NCBI RefSeq assembly: GCF_000005505.3
Contig: NC_016135.3
Span: 18,632,613-18,696,612 of the forward strand
Reading direction: 5' to 3'
DNA: 64,000 bases
Source of the DNA: Brachypodium distachyon
Lineage: Eukaryota; Streptophyta; Magnoliopsida; Poales; Poaceae
A program made the position numbers and the translations under genes. The notes under the pieces were generated by a model. The model saw only the letters and a list, made by a program, of their open reading frames with translations. It searched no databases and was not told the DNA's origin. Position 1 is the stretch's first letter; every line of letters starts with the position of its first letter. Below, in pieces: positions 12,040 through 28,100 of this stretch.

Positions 12040-12535
12040 CCTGACTGCCTTACGAGTCTGGATAACGAGCCGAGCAAGCTCGACTCGGCTCGTTATGTTA
12101 ACGAGTTCAAAAAAAAAACTTGGCTTGACTCGTGTAACTCACGAGTTAGCTCGTTAAACTCGGTAACACCATGCGACGTGTGCGCTCTATAAATTTGACT
12201 ATCTCAGCATATATTGTATTTATACATATACGTAAGATAGCATGATGTAAAAATAAACATATTTGAATGCACAACACAAATCATTTAACCATAATCATAC
12301 AATTACAGATTCCAATTTCATAAGATTAATAGTCCAACACTCTAATGTCCAATACATGATTTTATAAATCATGGTAATGAGTCTAACGATAACTCATTAC
12401 CCGGCTCGTTAAACTCGTTACAGTTAACTAGTTCAAACCTAAACTTGGCTCAAATCATTATGTTCTGAGTTCAAGCCGAGTCGAATGAGTACCAAGTTGC
12501 TCATTTAACTCACGAGTTTTGAGCTAAATATCCAC
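12040..12535. repeat. Inverted-repeat element rich in CTCG/CGAG words
   Basis: The left part (GATAACGAGCCGAGC..., GAGTTCAAA..., CTTGGCTTGACTCG, AACTCACGAGTTAGCTCGTT) and the right part (AACTCACGAGTTTTGAGC and CTCGTTAAACTCGTTACAG around 12390-12530) resemble each other in reverse complement over roughly 90 bp each. They enclose an AT-rich core. This looks like a degraded non-autonomous transposon seen widely in plant genomes; I cannot name its family. No protein is encoded. Confidence 0.5.
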
Positions 12536-12593
12536 CCTACTTAAAGCCTCTAGTTGGCATGCTTCATTTTGTAAAGAACCAAGGTCCAGGATA

Positions 12594-12787
12594 CTCTTTC
12601 CTTTCCAAAATATAAGGCACATAATTTTACATGTAGACAACATTCTATAGCCTTGACTATAATTTTAACTTATGTATGTTTATAAAATTAGTTAAAAATT
12701 ATATATTTCATCACATAGCAGTGGTCAAAATTTTGTAATACTGATTGCGCATAAAATTATGTGCATTATATTTTGGACAGGATATAG
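12594..12787. mobile_element. MITE with TA target site, Stowaway-like
   Basis: A 194-bp element with TA on both sides (12592-12593 and 12788-12789). The ends form an imperfect terminal inverted repeat of more than 30 bp, visible as CCAAAATATAAGGCACATAA on the left and the reverse complement of TTATGTGCATTATATTTTGG on the right. Its size and TA duplication fit a Tc1/mariner-derived MITE. Confidence 0.75.
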
Positions 12788-13123
12788 TACGGAGTGGTTC
12801 ACGTAGAGCTGAACTAGCGCATTGGAAGATGACCAGAGACGCAAGAGGGCGTGACCCTGTCTCTGGCCACGAACCAGCCAAGGGAGCATCTGTCTGATGC
12901 AGTACAGAACTGCAACGGGCTGTAATGCTGAGTCAAGGTCTCAAATTGCACCGCTACGAAGCTAATCACATATTTGGATTGCGCAGTAATTCCTTACACA
13001 TGGAACAAAAGCTACCCCTACTATGAACATAGATGGCCGGCACTGCTACCAATCGGACAAAATTGGGGCGGACATGGTACGAGTTAGCTCCTGCCTCCTA
13101 CTAAAATCCAAAAGCGGATCGGT

Positions 13124-16100
13124 TCAGTGTGCAGCAATGGCTTCTCCAGAGATAACAGACATGCCGAAGTTCCGATGCTTGCCATCTGCCTTGTTCGTGA
13201 GCTTAAAACCTTTCGAGGGAAGCTGGTTTATGAGAAGTGTCTCCAGCTGGCACGCAACGCTCTTGCCAGGAACCACGATATATAATATTGTGGCACCCTG
13301 CATACCTTCCTTGGATCTATGAACAGCAAGACGGCCAACAAGATCATCCGTCTGCATTGCATAGTGGATGGAGTCAACATTTCATGCACCCCGGACAAAG
13401 AAATGGAAGAATGGAATTGTATAATCGACGAAATACCTGTCCAACATAGAGCTTGTTGTCACGCCTGATAACTATGTAGATGCTGGACCTGCCAACAGTT
13501 GAAGGTGGCGGTTGCTCCCTAGCACCTACAGTAACACAAACCACCTCAACCAGCTCTGAGATGCTTCTTTTGTTGTAGAGATCCAACAATTTATCCTTGC
13601 ATATTGCGGTCACAATTATTTCGACATCCTTTCGCAGCAGTGCAAAAGCACCAGATGGAAGTTCTAATCCATTTCCCAGACCATCAGGCATATCAACCAA
13701 TCCACTTGCTTTAGACTTAGCAACGGATGGACCATGGTGGACTGTTGATGACGTCTTGCTTCTGCCCATAGTACTGTATAGCTCCTCTGCTCTTTTAATT
13801 ATCAAGTCAGGCATACCTTCCTTCCTTGCTGTTTGAAAAGCAAGGCTTTCTCTACAGATACCATCCATTAATCTCCATGTTGGCTGAATGCACCCATTGA
13901 CAACTTCTGTTCCCATAGCTTTGAAATCAGTATTGCCGAGTGACAGAGGCAAGTCAAAAATGCCATGCAAATGGGTTGATATGATGCCTAGGCAGCCAAC
14001 ATCGTCGAGCCTTTCGATGATGCTACCAGCTATACAAGTTCCTTTTGCAGTTTCTGTGCCCCTACATATTTCATCAATGAGAACAAGACTCCTACCAGTA
14101 GCACGGCTGACTAAAGATCGGATCTCTGACATTTCAATCTGAAAAGAAAATAGTGTCAAAATAAGTATTTGCCATGGACGTCAGAAAGTTTAATCTGCAT
14201 ATCAATGACCCCACCAAAAAATCTATGATGGGGAAATAAACAATATTATATGCATGGAGAACCAAATACAAATAGTCTAGTACACTGCTACAGCAACTAA
14301 ATTCATGCTCTAGTAAGAAAATGTCAAAACTAAGTCAAACCTAGTTCAGCATAACATATGTAACACGAGTGAATAGCATGCTTAATGAAGTACAGCAAAT
14401 TGGTGGAAAAAGCAAGTCAGCTGTTAGGATTTGATTGCCCAGACCATTTATCATGACACACGCATAATGTGATTGCTTTGTTCTCCGGGCTCTTGTACAT
14501 TCATACATAGATTCTAGCATGTCAATTTTGTCATGTGAGAGGGTAAGAAAGCTCGATACTGAAATTAAATAACTAAGGTGATTTGTTTTCAACAGAAATA
14601 TCATCAACAAATGAACTTTTACCCGATTATATTCCATCATGAAAAAAAATCTGGACATTAGTGATAGCACATGTGTTCTTTTGAGAATAGAGCCCACATA
14701 TTCTATGAAAAAGAAATATGCAAAGCTACAAGATTGACACCTGAAACGAACTTTTCCCATCAGCTGGGCTATCATAGGCCTTCATATGCAGCATGATGGA
14801 ATCAAAGTGTGGGATGACAGCTGAAGCAGCTGGCACCATCAGACCACATATTCCAAGCAATGCAGCTGCACAGACTGATCGCAACATACTGGATTTACCT
14901 CCACCATTTGGGCCAGTCAGAATAAACAAAGAGTGCATATTGACATCATTCAGTATTGCATTCCCTTGATTACTGTCAAGCCAGTAAGGAAAGAGTCTCA
15001 ATAAATCCATTTCACTTGAGCCTTCTTCAGTACTATAGTCCTGCAAATGTACATTCCACATTTAGTATACACCGATCCATAACAAGTGTCGCTGATTTAG
15101 TACAAAGTCGGAGGGAGTAGTAAGAACTAGCAAATGTGTAAGTGGTACAGAAATGAAATTGAAACACTTATGTTTATCAGAAAGGTACATGTCAGCTGGA
15201 AGATATACAAAAAGGATGGTATTCGTCCAACTTATGTTGCTCTTTTTCATCAAAACTTTACATCAAGATTAAATATTACCATTTTGTACCAGAGAATAAC
15301 AATGCCGCAATACCATAACACAAATTTGGACACCAAAATCCAGCTAAAGAACATGTTTTTGCACTAAATAAACAAGTTGCACGAGCTAAAGGTACAGTCT
15401 TTCAGTGCACTGTTCAATTTGTGGTACATAACGCCCTGGTTCCACTCACTCTTCTGTGTCCCTGTTATTTGTGTTGTACCAAAACAATAATAGGATGATT
15501 CCTTGCTTACAACTTTGCAAGAGGAGATCAGGTACTCCACATCTAATCATTTTTTACTTTCAAGATTATGATTCTGGTATTGGTCGGTTGTTTGCATAGC
15601 ATGCTCATGGATTGTTTTATAGCTCAATTAACACACATAAGGAAAACACACAGGATATTGGACCACCTAGTAATTAGTTAGCTTCCAAACTCTAACTAGT
15701 GCAAATACTTGAAGCTCTCATCATGCATACATGTTTTCTTATACTCAAACTGCATATTTACTGTTAGAATTACTTGTTTTGGTTAATGAATGCTGAATCC
15801 TAGATGCAGATATCCCACAGAGAGAAGTTACACATTATTATGTTTCATCGTGGGATAAGAGCCCTGGGCTTCAATGGGGTTGTTGGCCACCATTCTTCTG
15901 ATTTCCAATCTATCTGCTATATTTGTGCCATGTCGAATTGTCGTCTAGGTCAGCATGTCATGCAGAGTGCAGTGACAACACCGATTAACATGCAAGATAA
16001 AAGAGTGTTCCAACTGGGCTAGCATATATGCATGCATGAAAAATAGAACATGAGTGCTTAAATCAGAATTCTCCCATGGAATGAAGAAAAAATTGTGTAA

Positions 16101-19100
16101 AACACAACTAGGGCAACAAATGTAAGCGACTTATAGAGGTTCAATCTAAGCTAAGAAAAAAGAAGCAGTATATCCTAATTCACCTACTTTTGTGGAGATC
16201 ATTGTCTCGACTCAAAATAGACTGATATGGTACAAAGAAAATATTAGTACCTTAGATAGGGGAGATATGGCAGGAAGCACCCAACCCCTTCTAAGACCCT
16301 CGCTGCTCAAGATCCCAGAAAAAATGATGACATTAGATCACTGTGCATAGATAGATTGCCGAGACAGCAATTATGAGCAACATAATTGATAATATTAAGG
16401 CTCTGGAGAATTCTCTTATACATACTGCAAAGGTGTTAAAGATTAGCCAATTCAATGCAGATGTCTCTAGCCGATATGTGTCAATAGGTTCGAGCAGATA
16501 TCTAAACTGCATACCACAAAAAGATGCACACCTTATATCCAAGTTTCATGTCAGTGTCACGACAACAAGTTAACCAGGAAACTGGAAATTTTGGCTGCTG
16601 CCAGTCATGATACCATGTCAGGAATTCATGCAACAGTAGTGACCAGTTTAACTATTACTCCCTCCGATCCATAATAAGTGTCGCTGATTTAGTACAACTT
16701 ATTATTGATCGGAGGGAGTACCATGTTATTTGACTTTGACAAAGGGGGGAGTCGACAGATTTATATCTAGTATATATTTTTTTTTTGGTTGTAAGAGTCA
16801 ACCCGAATGACACTTTACCAGCCCTTGATAGTAACCAATAAAAAAATTGTTGGAGGTACATTGGTACCAAAGATTGACTGTTGGTCAAGTATCGATGAAC
16901 TCTATCAGTGTATGCAAGAAGCAAGGCCAAAAGTATGATATAATAGATGCTGCTAGAAGCAAGGCCAAAAGTAATCACCTAACATGACCAAAAAGTGCTT
17001 TTGCTATGATGAGCAGCGTCGAGCAGAAGACAAGTATATTAATCTTGTCCTGCAATTCACTTGAAAGACCTCTCAACAGCTCAAGAACTTTGCCTTTTGC
17101 ACTATCACAAGCTTCATGATACCTGAAAAGCAATATTAGAATGATATCGGTAAATTTTACCGTGACTGGAGTGTTTTACTACTGTAATTGCCCATTCAAG
17201 GACAAGAACGCACTACCTAACACTTTGACCATCTATTTTGATGAAACTATGTTAAATTAAATATACATTGTATAAAATTCATTTCATCATAGGTCTAGTA
17301 ATATCAGTGTAAAGTTGCAAATATTGGTATCCATATCGATATTTATAAAAGAGGGAGTACTAAAACTATCCTATCTTAGGATGCTTCTACTATTGTTCAA
17401 ATAAATCAGTACAGTTAAACATAATGGCGGGTGCATAGAAGTAATTGACAAATGCAACATTTTCAGCATATAAATATTCCATTAACGTGGAGTAGCATTC
17501 CCGATGACTACTGCAAGGTTTCACTTCTGATGCTGAGCTCATTGTAGGATGTTTAAGACCAGCAATCGAGCGTGGCTGCCAGAGCAGTGAAGCCTTTATT
17601 AAGTGACAATTGCAAGGTCAGCAAGTGGCTATCATGGGTCAGTACCTGGCTAAAGCATTCTCAACTTTGATTGTTGTAAACCATTCCTCCCCAACTTTTC
17701 TACCTTTTGAATCAATCGCAGGCTTTAGTTGTTTTATCTGTTGTTCACCAGGTGTGTTCGCCCAGACATTTGGTGTGAATCGCTTCCCTTTAAACCAAAC
17801 AGCTTCGTGTTCTTTTGCATAAGAGATTTCCCCTTTAGAACCTCCATGTGAAGATATCACAGATTTAACTCTTACAATAATTGGCAGAAAATCTTCAGTT
17901 ACCTGAAAAGATTGATATGTGTGTTAGTATAACCCAAACCAAATATGAGATCAAAGGAAATGCAAAAGTGGAAGTCTGGTGTTGTCTTCTTCATATATGA
18001 TATATCACAGCATCATATCCCATTTTGAAGACAACAGCTACAGTACTTAGATGTGTCATAATTCTGATGTTTCTGGTAAATGAACTAACTACAACATTTC
18101 CATAAAGATAAGTAATAACTTATAAATGTACATGACCTTGAGGATAATGGGAATATTTTCTACTCGTTTTTTTTCCATATAGCATACTTCCATATAGAAA
18201 TACATTACTTGAAACATACCGCGGTTGATAATGCTTCAGCAGCTACATCGACATTTGTGAACTCTTCTTCAGCATGAACCCTTTTCACACGCCCCTTCCA
18301 AGATGACTCCATATCATTAAAGAACTCCTTGGGAATATATTCCGATGAAGTTATTGCCTGATCGCTTTCCCCACCTAAAGAGATGACTTCACCTATACGT
18401 TGTGAGATAAGGCTACATTCTCTAATCTGCGAAAAGGTAAGAAGAGATGCTCCAGATCAATGACGGAAAGAGGTCAAAGATGATTGACAATACAGAAAGA
18501 GATACTTGTAGAGTTAATAAACTGTCTAGAAATTATAGAATACATGAAATATTATCATCTGCAGCTCTATTGAACAAGACCTGCAGACAATGCTTTAGAG
18601 AATTGACAATACTGCATTATGTGTGATATCCTGACTTCCATACAACTAGAAACAACACTTACTAGTATATCAGCATCAACTTTCAAACCAGTAACCACCG
18701 AAGCAGGTTCGAGCAATTTGTCCATGATAGCAGAAAGCTCAGTGTTTCCATTCATTAATATAATGTCATCAAGGACATTCTTTATTCTACAAAATTCAAT
18801 GTGATTAACCTCTTTTGACTCGAGTAATTTCACAAGCTGCAAAATCAAGTTTGGCAGATAAATATAAGGCAAACAAATGAGCTGATGTACAACAAGTGAA
18901 AAGCTGCCACAAAGCAAGCATGGATATGAAAATGACAAAATGGAATAGATTAGAATAATGAGATAATATATAACTTAATGAACACCAGCTAACTAGAACT
19001 ATAAAATTATCAAAATAGAAACAAGAAGCCCAAATAACAATCATGCCAACGACCAATAACTAAAATTCTACGATATATCCTACCACAAATCATGTCTTTA

Positions 19101-22100
19101 TATTTGATACTAAGGGCATCCCTAGTAATGGTTACTACACGGGTACCAAGAAGTACTAGTCCTATGCGGAGAATACATAAATATAATAAAAAAGTAGTGG
19201 TTACTTGAAGAAGTAACAGCCTCTACACGGTTACCAAGAAATAAAAAGGATGACATGTAGGTCCATCAAAAAGAGAAGAGAATAAGAAAAGAAAAAAACA
19301 TATTGAAGAAGAGAGAAGAAAATTAGTAACAACCAACATTGGAGATGCCCTAAATGATATATAGAGACAGTGGCCAGTTAGTGACAGAGATACAGCCTGG
19401 ATAGTTTTGTTTTATATGTTTTTTAATAGTATTTTTAAGCAGAGATCAGGCTACAAAGAGATGTTCCCAGATATTTTTCAAAATCTATCTTAAATTTTGT
19501 TCCATCACTCCTACAAATACAAATTTGATGCATTTTATTTCATTATACTTCAAGGGAGCCTTCCCTACAGTCTCCCGGTAAAAGATAAAGGAGTTAAGAA
19601 TCCTCAAATTTATTTGTAATACCAACGAGTACAACACACAAATTTGGCCAATTAACTACTCTACAGAAGTAACAAGTTACATCAGACCAAGACACCAAGA
19701 GTTGCATTGCACTATAGTAAATAACTGCTAAGTTCTATTTTATGAAACGTCAAATTCACTCCTCTGGCATGAACATGCATAAAAGGAAACAACATAATGG
19801 ATAACCAACAGCGCATTTGTTGCCATATGTACTCTAAAATGTTAAGAAGGAACCTTCGCTGATGGTATGCAAGTAAATTCAGGAATCGAACAAGTTATGC
19901 TGCCCATAAGCCTGCAAGCCTCTGCAACAGTAAGATTGGCAGGGGTCACCATGGAGGTCTAGAAACAAGTTTTCAAGTTGAGTTAAAAGCATTGCACATG
20001 TCTAGCACGAATAATAAGCAATGCCCAGTGTAAACCTATGAAATCAGGAATGCAGAACATTAAGCTTTGGGGGGCAGACCAATTTTGAGTCGTGGTGGTT
20101 TGCCACATCGATGCAGCCACCTACTCCTTACATGCTTGAATTGCTGCCAGCAACAACAGCAAGACCAGAATTGCTAGCGGTGGATCAGATCCTAGTGAAC
20201 CTAATACCAATGCAGCCACCAGGAGGCATATCAGCTGAAGAATATCCTATTAGCTCCCATGGCTGCGCAGCAAAGAAGCAGAAGCATTGACGGGGTGAAG
20301 GCCAAATGCAAACACCAGCATCCATGTTGCCTCCCAAGGGCTAATTCACGCTGTCAGTTGTGATTTCTTGAAGGAAACATGGATCCAGACGTGTGAAAGG
20401 ATGAAGTATTCTTATAAGAGCATAGTTGTGTCCATGCTGAAATCACCAAGAGGGCAAGAAGAAGCACACAGGTTGATATGGCTAATGGTAATTGATCACA
20501 AGTTTTGTAGGGTCGATAGGGCCGCCTTTAAGCATTATAAAGGTACTGTGAAATCAAACTAATTCATGCCACTTAATACAAATTAACCCTACTTATTTCT
20601 AACAACTTTTGCTTCAAGGTTCGCCAACTTTTGTTTAAGAGAAGCGCTGAAGAAAACCCCATCAAATAAATATTATCTCCATGGTGAACTCAAAGTTTCA
20701 GCTCCAGAGAAGTGCAAAATCTGAATCCATCATGAAACGGTCATGGTTTCCCTATGAACAGATTTTTACCCTGAATTGCAGACGCGACATCAAAAGATGG
20801 AGGATTAAGAAGAAGATCTCTGATATACCTACAAATGATAATATTCAAAAAGTAACTGTCAAGTGTCAAGATCTCATATAAATGCAGCCCCTTGTGCTAC
20901 AGCCTACAACATAATGCATAGCATAGCGATACAATTTCGGTAATTCCTACAGAAAGTGATACAGTTTCAGTAAAGAGCAGTTGCAAAGTACTATATTTAG
21001 CAATTCTTCAATGACGTCTACCACCATAGTCAGTGGCTCACCACTTTAACTTCACAAGCAATATTGCTGGTAGGATTACGGAAGAGATTATTACTTCCAT
21101 TTGGAAATAGCACTCCCTCAGTTTCTTTATGTAAGATTGTAACTTGTAAGGCACCCTTGCATCTAAGATTCAAGTATTACTTAGGCCAAGAAATGTGGGT
21201 TACATGACAAAAGAAGTGATATCATTGGATCTTATGCAAATACATTCTCCAACAATATCACCTGTGTCATATAACCCACATTTTATACTGCTCTAATTGC
21301 TGATTTGTTGGCCAAACATGGGATGCACATGTGTTTTACAAAATGAAACGGAGGGGGTATCATTTTAGCTGTTTCACAAAACAAAGAAACAGTCCATGCC
21401 CCAACATGCCTGATGCCTCACTAGTCCCTACTAATTAGCCAGATGGCAATGCAACACTGGAACCGGATATCCACGGATATTATGTCCATGGAGTGCGGGT
21501 ATGGAGCATCATTTTGCTCCATGCATTCTCGGGGGCCGGTACCTGCGAACTTGTGTAGCGGGCATGGATACTCAAGTTGCTCCATGAATATCCAGTTAAT
21601 TAATGAATTAAATAACATGCTAACATGTGAGTCCATTATTAGTCATATAAAAGGTTGCAACCCTTTCCAAATCCGAACCCTAACTCTGCCGACCCACTCC
21701 ACGCGTCTAATTAATTCCCAAAAGGTTGCCATCCAGTTAGTTACTTAAAAGGCTGCCTTCTTACACATTGCATCGTTGATCATCGCCCCCAGGCCCCCCA
21801 CGGCTATGGCAAGCACACAATCTCACGGTGACCATTTTTACTGCTCCATGGATACCCGGATATCAAGCGGATATGGATATGAATTGTGCCCCATGGATAC
21901 TTTTGCGGGCGGGCAATGAACTGGGAGATGGATATGGGCATGGATCTGGATGTGGTCTGCCCATCTAACCCCGCTCCATTGCCATCAAATGAAGCCATTC
22001 CAATAAAGTGAGTTGTCATTTGATCAGCCGGAAGAAGCTGTTTAGACCTATAAGCTAAGATTTTTGAGGGGAGTATTTCAAGACCTAACTTGCTTGCTAA

Positions 22101-25100
22101 AGTCGTGAGTAGATTAAACTGGAGGTAGTACTTAACAAAATTCAGTTACATGCCTACTCTGGAGAGATTAACCTGGTAGGACTAGCAGATGGTATTATGT
22201 GCTCATGGTACTAGTGCTTTGTGGGACGTTTGCTCACATATTTATGCATATATAGGGCGTATATAGAACAAATAACTATTTCTTGCTTTAGTAAATTAGC
22301 CAACTGTAAGTAGTTTTTGTTAGGTCAATCATGTGCTACTTTAGTTCAGAACAAATATAGGCATGCAAAGTCGTACAGGTCAATAAACTGTGTTGTGAGA
22401 TATCTCGAGGACTAGCATGGGAAGAAATCGATGCATAAGTAGAACTATTATTAACTAATAGATGACCGAATAGACATAAATAAAGCAAGATTGAAACATC
22501 AAGTAAATTGTTGTAGATGTGTGCAACAAGCACTATTTTTGTGCTGTTAATCTAACAAATATAAAGACTTACATTGATGGAAGCCCGCCATAGTTTGGAG
22601 GGAGTAGCATTTTTAGTAAACTGGGAATTCCCTCCGTTTGTATCACTCCTATCATAGCATATGAATTTCAGAAACAAGATTCCCTCACTTCAGAAAACTC
22701 TTAAGAAAGATCGATAATACCCAATAAGCTTCTGCATACCAATTTGAGTAGCAGTTCCAAGATATAAAGGTTGAGGCCTCCCTTCCAATGAGACAGTGAC
22801 ATTGCGGAAATTAGTTTTCTCATCCAGCCCATATATCTCCCTTACCTTGACAAAATAAATCTTTTAGTTTAAAAAAATATGAACCAATACCTGAAGCTTA
22901 TTGGGAAGAATATAGAACAGCTGATGGCACAATACAACACGTCATCTCAAAATATGGATTATACAGAAAAATGATGCACGATGACTGTGCACTTTCAGTA
23001 ATGACATGTCTGTTACAAATCGAAGTTGTACAAGGATCTACCAAGGAACCAAGCAAGCACAGCCTCCGGATTCTAACAATGTCAATAAAAAGAACATACC
23101 TTGCATAAAAGTTCCTCAATAGGAGAACCATCAAACCATTCAAAACACTTTCCACTGCACTCTCCCCACAAGAGTCCTCCCTCTCCGAATTCCCCCCAGC
23201 GTGATGTCCCTGCACCATGAGTAAATGGCAGGAATATCTTACACAAACAGGTAGCTCAAAAATCATACAGAGATACCGACTACATCATAATTCTCACCCC
23301 TAATAATACATATCAACTATACCTCCACAAAAAACAATATCATTATCATATAAAAAGTATATGGTCGACATTCACAGTACAAATGTGTCTGAAACGTAAA
23401 AAATTAAACGTTCTGAATACATCCAAGTTTATCTAGTAACTTTGAATTTCTAAGTTTTATCTGTGATATATTCTAAAATAAAAGGATAATGGTAACAGCA
23501 GAAAAGTTGTACCCAGATCAAACGTGATAAAAATATGAGAGAAACAATTTGCTCTGGAATATAAATCCAAACCTGAAGAATTATTCCTCAAAGAACTGTG
23601 AAGGTATAGATGATGATAACGGCATATGCGCAGCTTAGTCACTACAGCTTCTTCTGTTAGGCCCTCCTCAGCTGAATAAGTTTTCATCGTCTCTAGCACA
23701 GAAATCAAGCAATAGCCTTTTGCAGAGCGTGAAATCCCTGATAAGTGGGAACATCAAATGTATAATACTTCAATGCAGGAACAAGTGTCTCGTGGAATTC
23801 AATATTTAATGGGGAATGCAAAAGTCAAGAACACACATGAAATGACAAAAAATATTTAATACATAATCAGATAACAGTTCACAGAAAAACAAAGAGCTTT
23901 CATTAAAAAAAATGAAGACTTCAAAGCATGAATAATCCCATAACAGCTCACGGACAAACAAAGAGCTTGAATATTGTAAGTTTGTATATCACAACTTCGA
24001 CCAAAACTCTCATCTAATGATCTAAAACAAACATATGAACTATGTATTGAAGGAAGTGGTACTACTCGAAGAGTACCATTTCAAGATAAAAGTGTAATAA
24101 CTGAGACATTTTTCAACATTCATATCATTTAACTTGAAAATTCATCTACCAAGTTTCGTGCATGATGTCATTTACTATCAAACTTAAGAACATAAAGTAA
24201 ACCGAGCTGATCAATTGAACTTTATGAAACAAACATATCGCCAGCAGATTGGCAATCTAGATACAGTAAAACAGAAAGCACAAAAATATACTTAACTGGA
24301 GTTATGGAATTGAAATCTCGAAATACAACATACCAACTACAGGCATTGGGTCAGGAAACTCAAGATCATGATCTACTTCAGCAAGACCAAATACATAAGG
24401 ACTGCCAGGATGCGCATGGCTGTAATAAAAGGTAAAAGTTTAGATGATGAACTAAAGTAATTACCAAACCATCAAATTAACATGGTAGTCCCTACTATTA
24501 GATCCCATCCCAGCCACAGTACAATTGCAAGAAGAAACATACTCAACTAGAATAATATTGTAAAAAGCGACGAGTGGTGCCAACTATTAGATCCCAACAG
24601 CCAGTAACATTGCAAGAAGAAGCATATACATGGCGATAAACACTACAGCATATCACTATATTAGAAAGCAATACATAAATGTTCGTGTAACATCAAATGT
24701 TAGAGAAGTTGTGAGAAGACATTTTGGCGAACAATGTAAGTGTGAGGATGGCAACAGACAATAGGGAAATTTATAACAATGCCACTAGTTGACTCTGGAA
24801 CTGTAAGTGTGCCATTGCTTTTCACCTATTTATGAAAAGAAAACTAAGTCCATTTTACCCCCCCCCCCCTGAACTTATCAGAAAGTTCAAAAAACACCCT
24901 GAACTATTGAAACCGGACATCCCTATCCCCCCTCTGCCTGTTTCACTGTGGGAAAGTGGTTTGACCACTTTGACTGCCACGCTCGCAAGTCGTTCTTTCC
25001 CCCCTCCCCCGACTTCCTTTCGCTCCCCCATCCTTTGTTAGTTTCTTTTCTTTTCGCCATGCGGTGTGGTCAACTGGTCAAAGGCTGTTGGCTGACCTGG

Positions 25101-28100
25101 GCTATTTTTGTTCTCAAAATGCTCCTATTTCACAGCCAATAACACGCATGTCCCACCTCTCCGCTCTCTCACTTTAGGATGCTCTGCTCCATAATTCACA
25201 ATCCCCTTATACAAAATCCCCAGCATAGTTCTATCTCCTCCCGATTCTATGTCACTATCCCATTATCGATTCAATCCCCTACTGGTTCCATCTCTCCAGC
25301 CCATGCTCTCCCATCCCCGATAAAAATCAACTCAGGCAAAGCGCTGGGTGCAGCAGGAATCCCTCAAGTGCTCTCTTCAGCTTTGGTTTGTCATCTGGAT
25401 CAATGCACACACACCAGTCGCACTCATCATTGATACGCCAACAAAAAGAAAACATGAAAGAAGCAAAAAATCCGATACAACACACTTCATTAGGCTCTTA
25501 CGCCCAAACCCAGGAACTGCTGCTCTTTATAGAAAGCTACCAAGGGTATTTCAGGCTTTTCACCTCACTCAGCTTACCCAGGTTGGTTAACAGCCTTTGA
25601 CCGAACAGTAACGCCGCAACATGGCAAAACAAAAGAAAAACTAACAGAGGAATGGCATTTTCATAAATAGCAGCAGAGGAATGGCACGCTTATAATCCCA
25701 AAGTCGACTTGTGACATTGTTATAAATTTCCCTAAAATATATCTCACTGGTAACTATAGAAGAATAAAATTGAAGTTGGCTCTTGAATAAATGCATCGAA
25801 GAGGCAATCAACATGTAAAATAATAAACTTCTCAAAGAGCAACTGCAGCTCACTATTAAGTAAGTTCTTAGCAAAAATTCTACAATATATTAAATCATTA
25901 TGCAATTACCCAGAGATAAATCGACCTTTCCGAGCACGGGCTTGAGTTGGGCCTTGAATTTCCTCAACTATGCACTGCAAAGAAAAAGTAAAAGACAACG
26001 ATAATGTATGACACCATGAAAAAAAAAGGTTAGCGCCAAGAAATTGAGCGGGTAAATACAACCACAAATGCCCAAAGTGATAAGAATACCAAAGGTTAAA
26101 ATCTGCAACATATTGTTGAAGGTTACAACTTACACAGCATGGTATGGTACTGCTCGAGAGTTACATCAGACACAAGACACACACTTGACTGACATTATCA
26201 TCAAGTTCCACGGAACAAAGAAAATAAGAAAAGGAACACATTCTTACTTGATGCATAATGCATGAGTTATTCATGTACAAGCTCACTTTGTTCATCGAAC
26301 CAGAATTTTCAGTCCTCCTGATCAGTTTAGGGATGCAAATAAATCCAACCAATAGAAAAGCACAGCACAAGATTCTACCATGTGGACATCAGTAAATCAC
26401 CTGAACAGATGCCCATAACATCCTTTATCTGTTTTACAGGCATCAATCTTACCCCCATTTAGGCTTCATACAGACCGACTACCCAATACAACTCCTAATA
26501 AGCATTATGTCATTCTTGTGGTTCACTGAATTTATGCATTATTCAAGATGCCAAGTTTTAGACCTTATAGTTACATCCAAATTCCTATATTCAGTGAACT
26601 TATGGCTACAACTTGTTTCAGTGAATCCAATGTATCAATCAAGCAAATTAGTAATGAGTTGAAATCTTACCACAGAATAACCAGACCGAGTCAAATCATC
26701 CAATGTTTGCCGCAAATTCTGCAAGAGAAATTGCTCAGTGCTCACATTATACTATGTCTATTTTGTATAGAGCAGAAAGATATGAGCTAAGCATGACCCA
26801 TATTAACTGAATGTTGACCACAAATTCTGCAAGGCAACTTGCTCTTCTGGCATAAGATTCTTAAGAAAACATATGAATTGAATATTAACCATAATTTCAA
26901 ATCTCTGCATATCTCATAGGTTCAGGAGTAGACATAGATATAACCCTTTCATTCAAACGAGATATGAGCCATATTGATACGCATAAAAAATCTTAGATCG
27001 AGGAGATACATGTGAAGAATTTAAGATGTGAGTTATCCATGTTCAGAATGTTTACCTCAGCAAAAAAAAGGGAAATGAGATGGCTTACATGATACTGGTT
27101 ATTACACTAAACTTCAATCACACATGCAAAAGTAGCAGCAGTAAATGTCAAATGATCGATACCGATGTACTGAAACTTCAAAACAACAAATAGAATGTAA
27201 CAAGATCTGCTCACTCTAGAAAAATTAATGTTGCATATTCTCTAAATCTTTCATCATACTCATTAGCATACTGATATGTGATGATTCTCTGAGAAGCTAT
27301 ACTGAAGTACTGATATACTGACTCTTCAGAAATATAAATGACTCAATATAAATAGTAGGTAAAAAGATCTGCTCAATTCTAGAAAAATTAATGTTTCATG
27401 TTCTCTGACAACTTCATGATCCTTTTTTTTTCATACTGATACAATAGTTTGATCATTCTCTAAGCAGCTCAGTGTGATAGTCCTTTAAAGATATCCTAAC
27501 CACATAGCGTCAACAATTTTATGTAACAGCATACCATGATTGGACATCCAGCTTTTGGAATACTGTCAGAACGCAAGCCCCCAAAAGGATTTAGGCCTGC
27601 ATGCTCTACAAGAATGCAGGCATCAAACCCAATGGCTTCATAGAAATCTCCTACCTGAACAAAGAAAACATCAAATTCCCTAAACAGGCAATGAGCTTAG
27701 ATGAGTTTCTATGCTTGGTTGTTGGAAGAGAGTCAGGAAATAATGGAGAAAAAATATTAAATATCTGAATACCATTTTTCATAAAAGTGGTGAGAGTGAA
27801 TCCAGTTGGGTAAAAGTAAGAATCAAGATGGAGGGACAATTGCTGAAACACACATAGTTTTAAACCAGATAGGTTGATTCGGCAATCGGACCAATGGATT
27901 ACATATACAAGATAGTCACTTCTTGCAGTATCATAGAGATAAATTAAGGTTATGTAGGCTTATTTCTCCTTGAAAAGAGGAAAACCACGGAGGCCCGGTT
28001 GGTCATATAGGGCGTAGGTGGTCAGCATGATTACTTGAAGTTTCAAATTCGGAATCCTAGAGAATGCAAAATATTTTTCGCAAAGGAAAGAGTGTGTTTG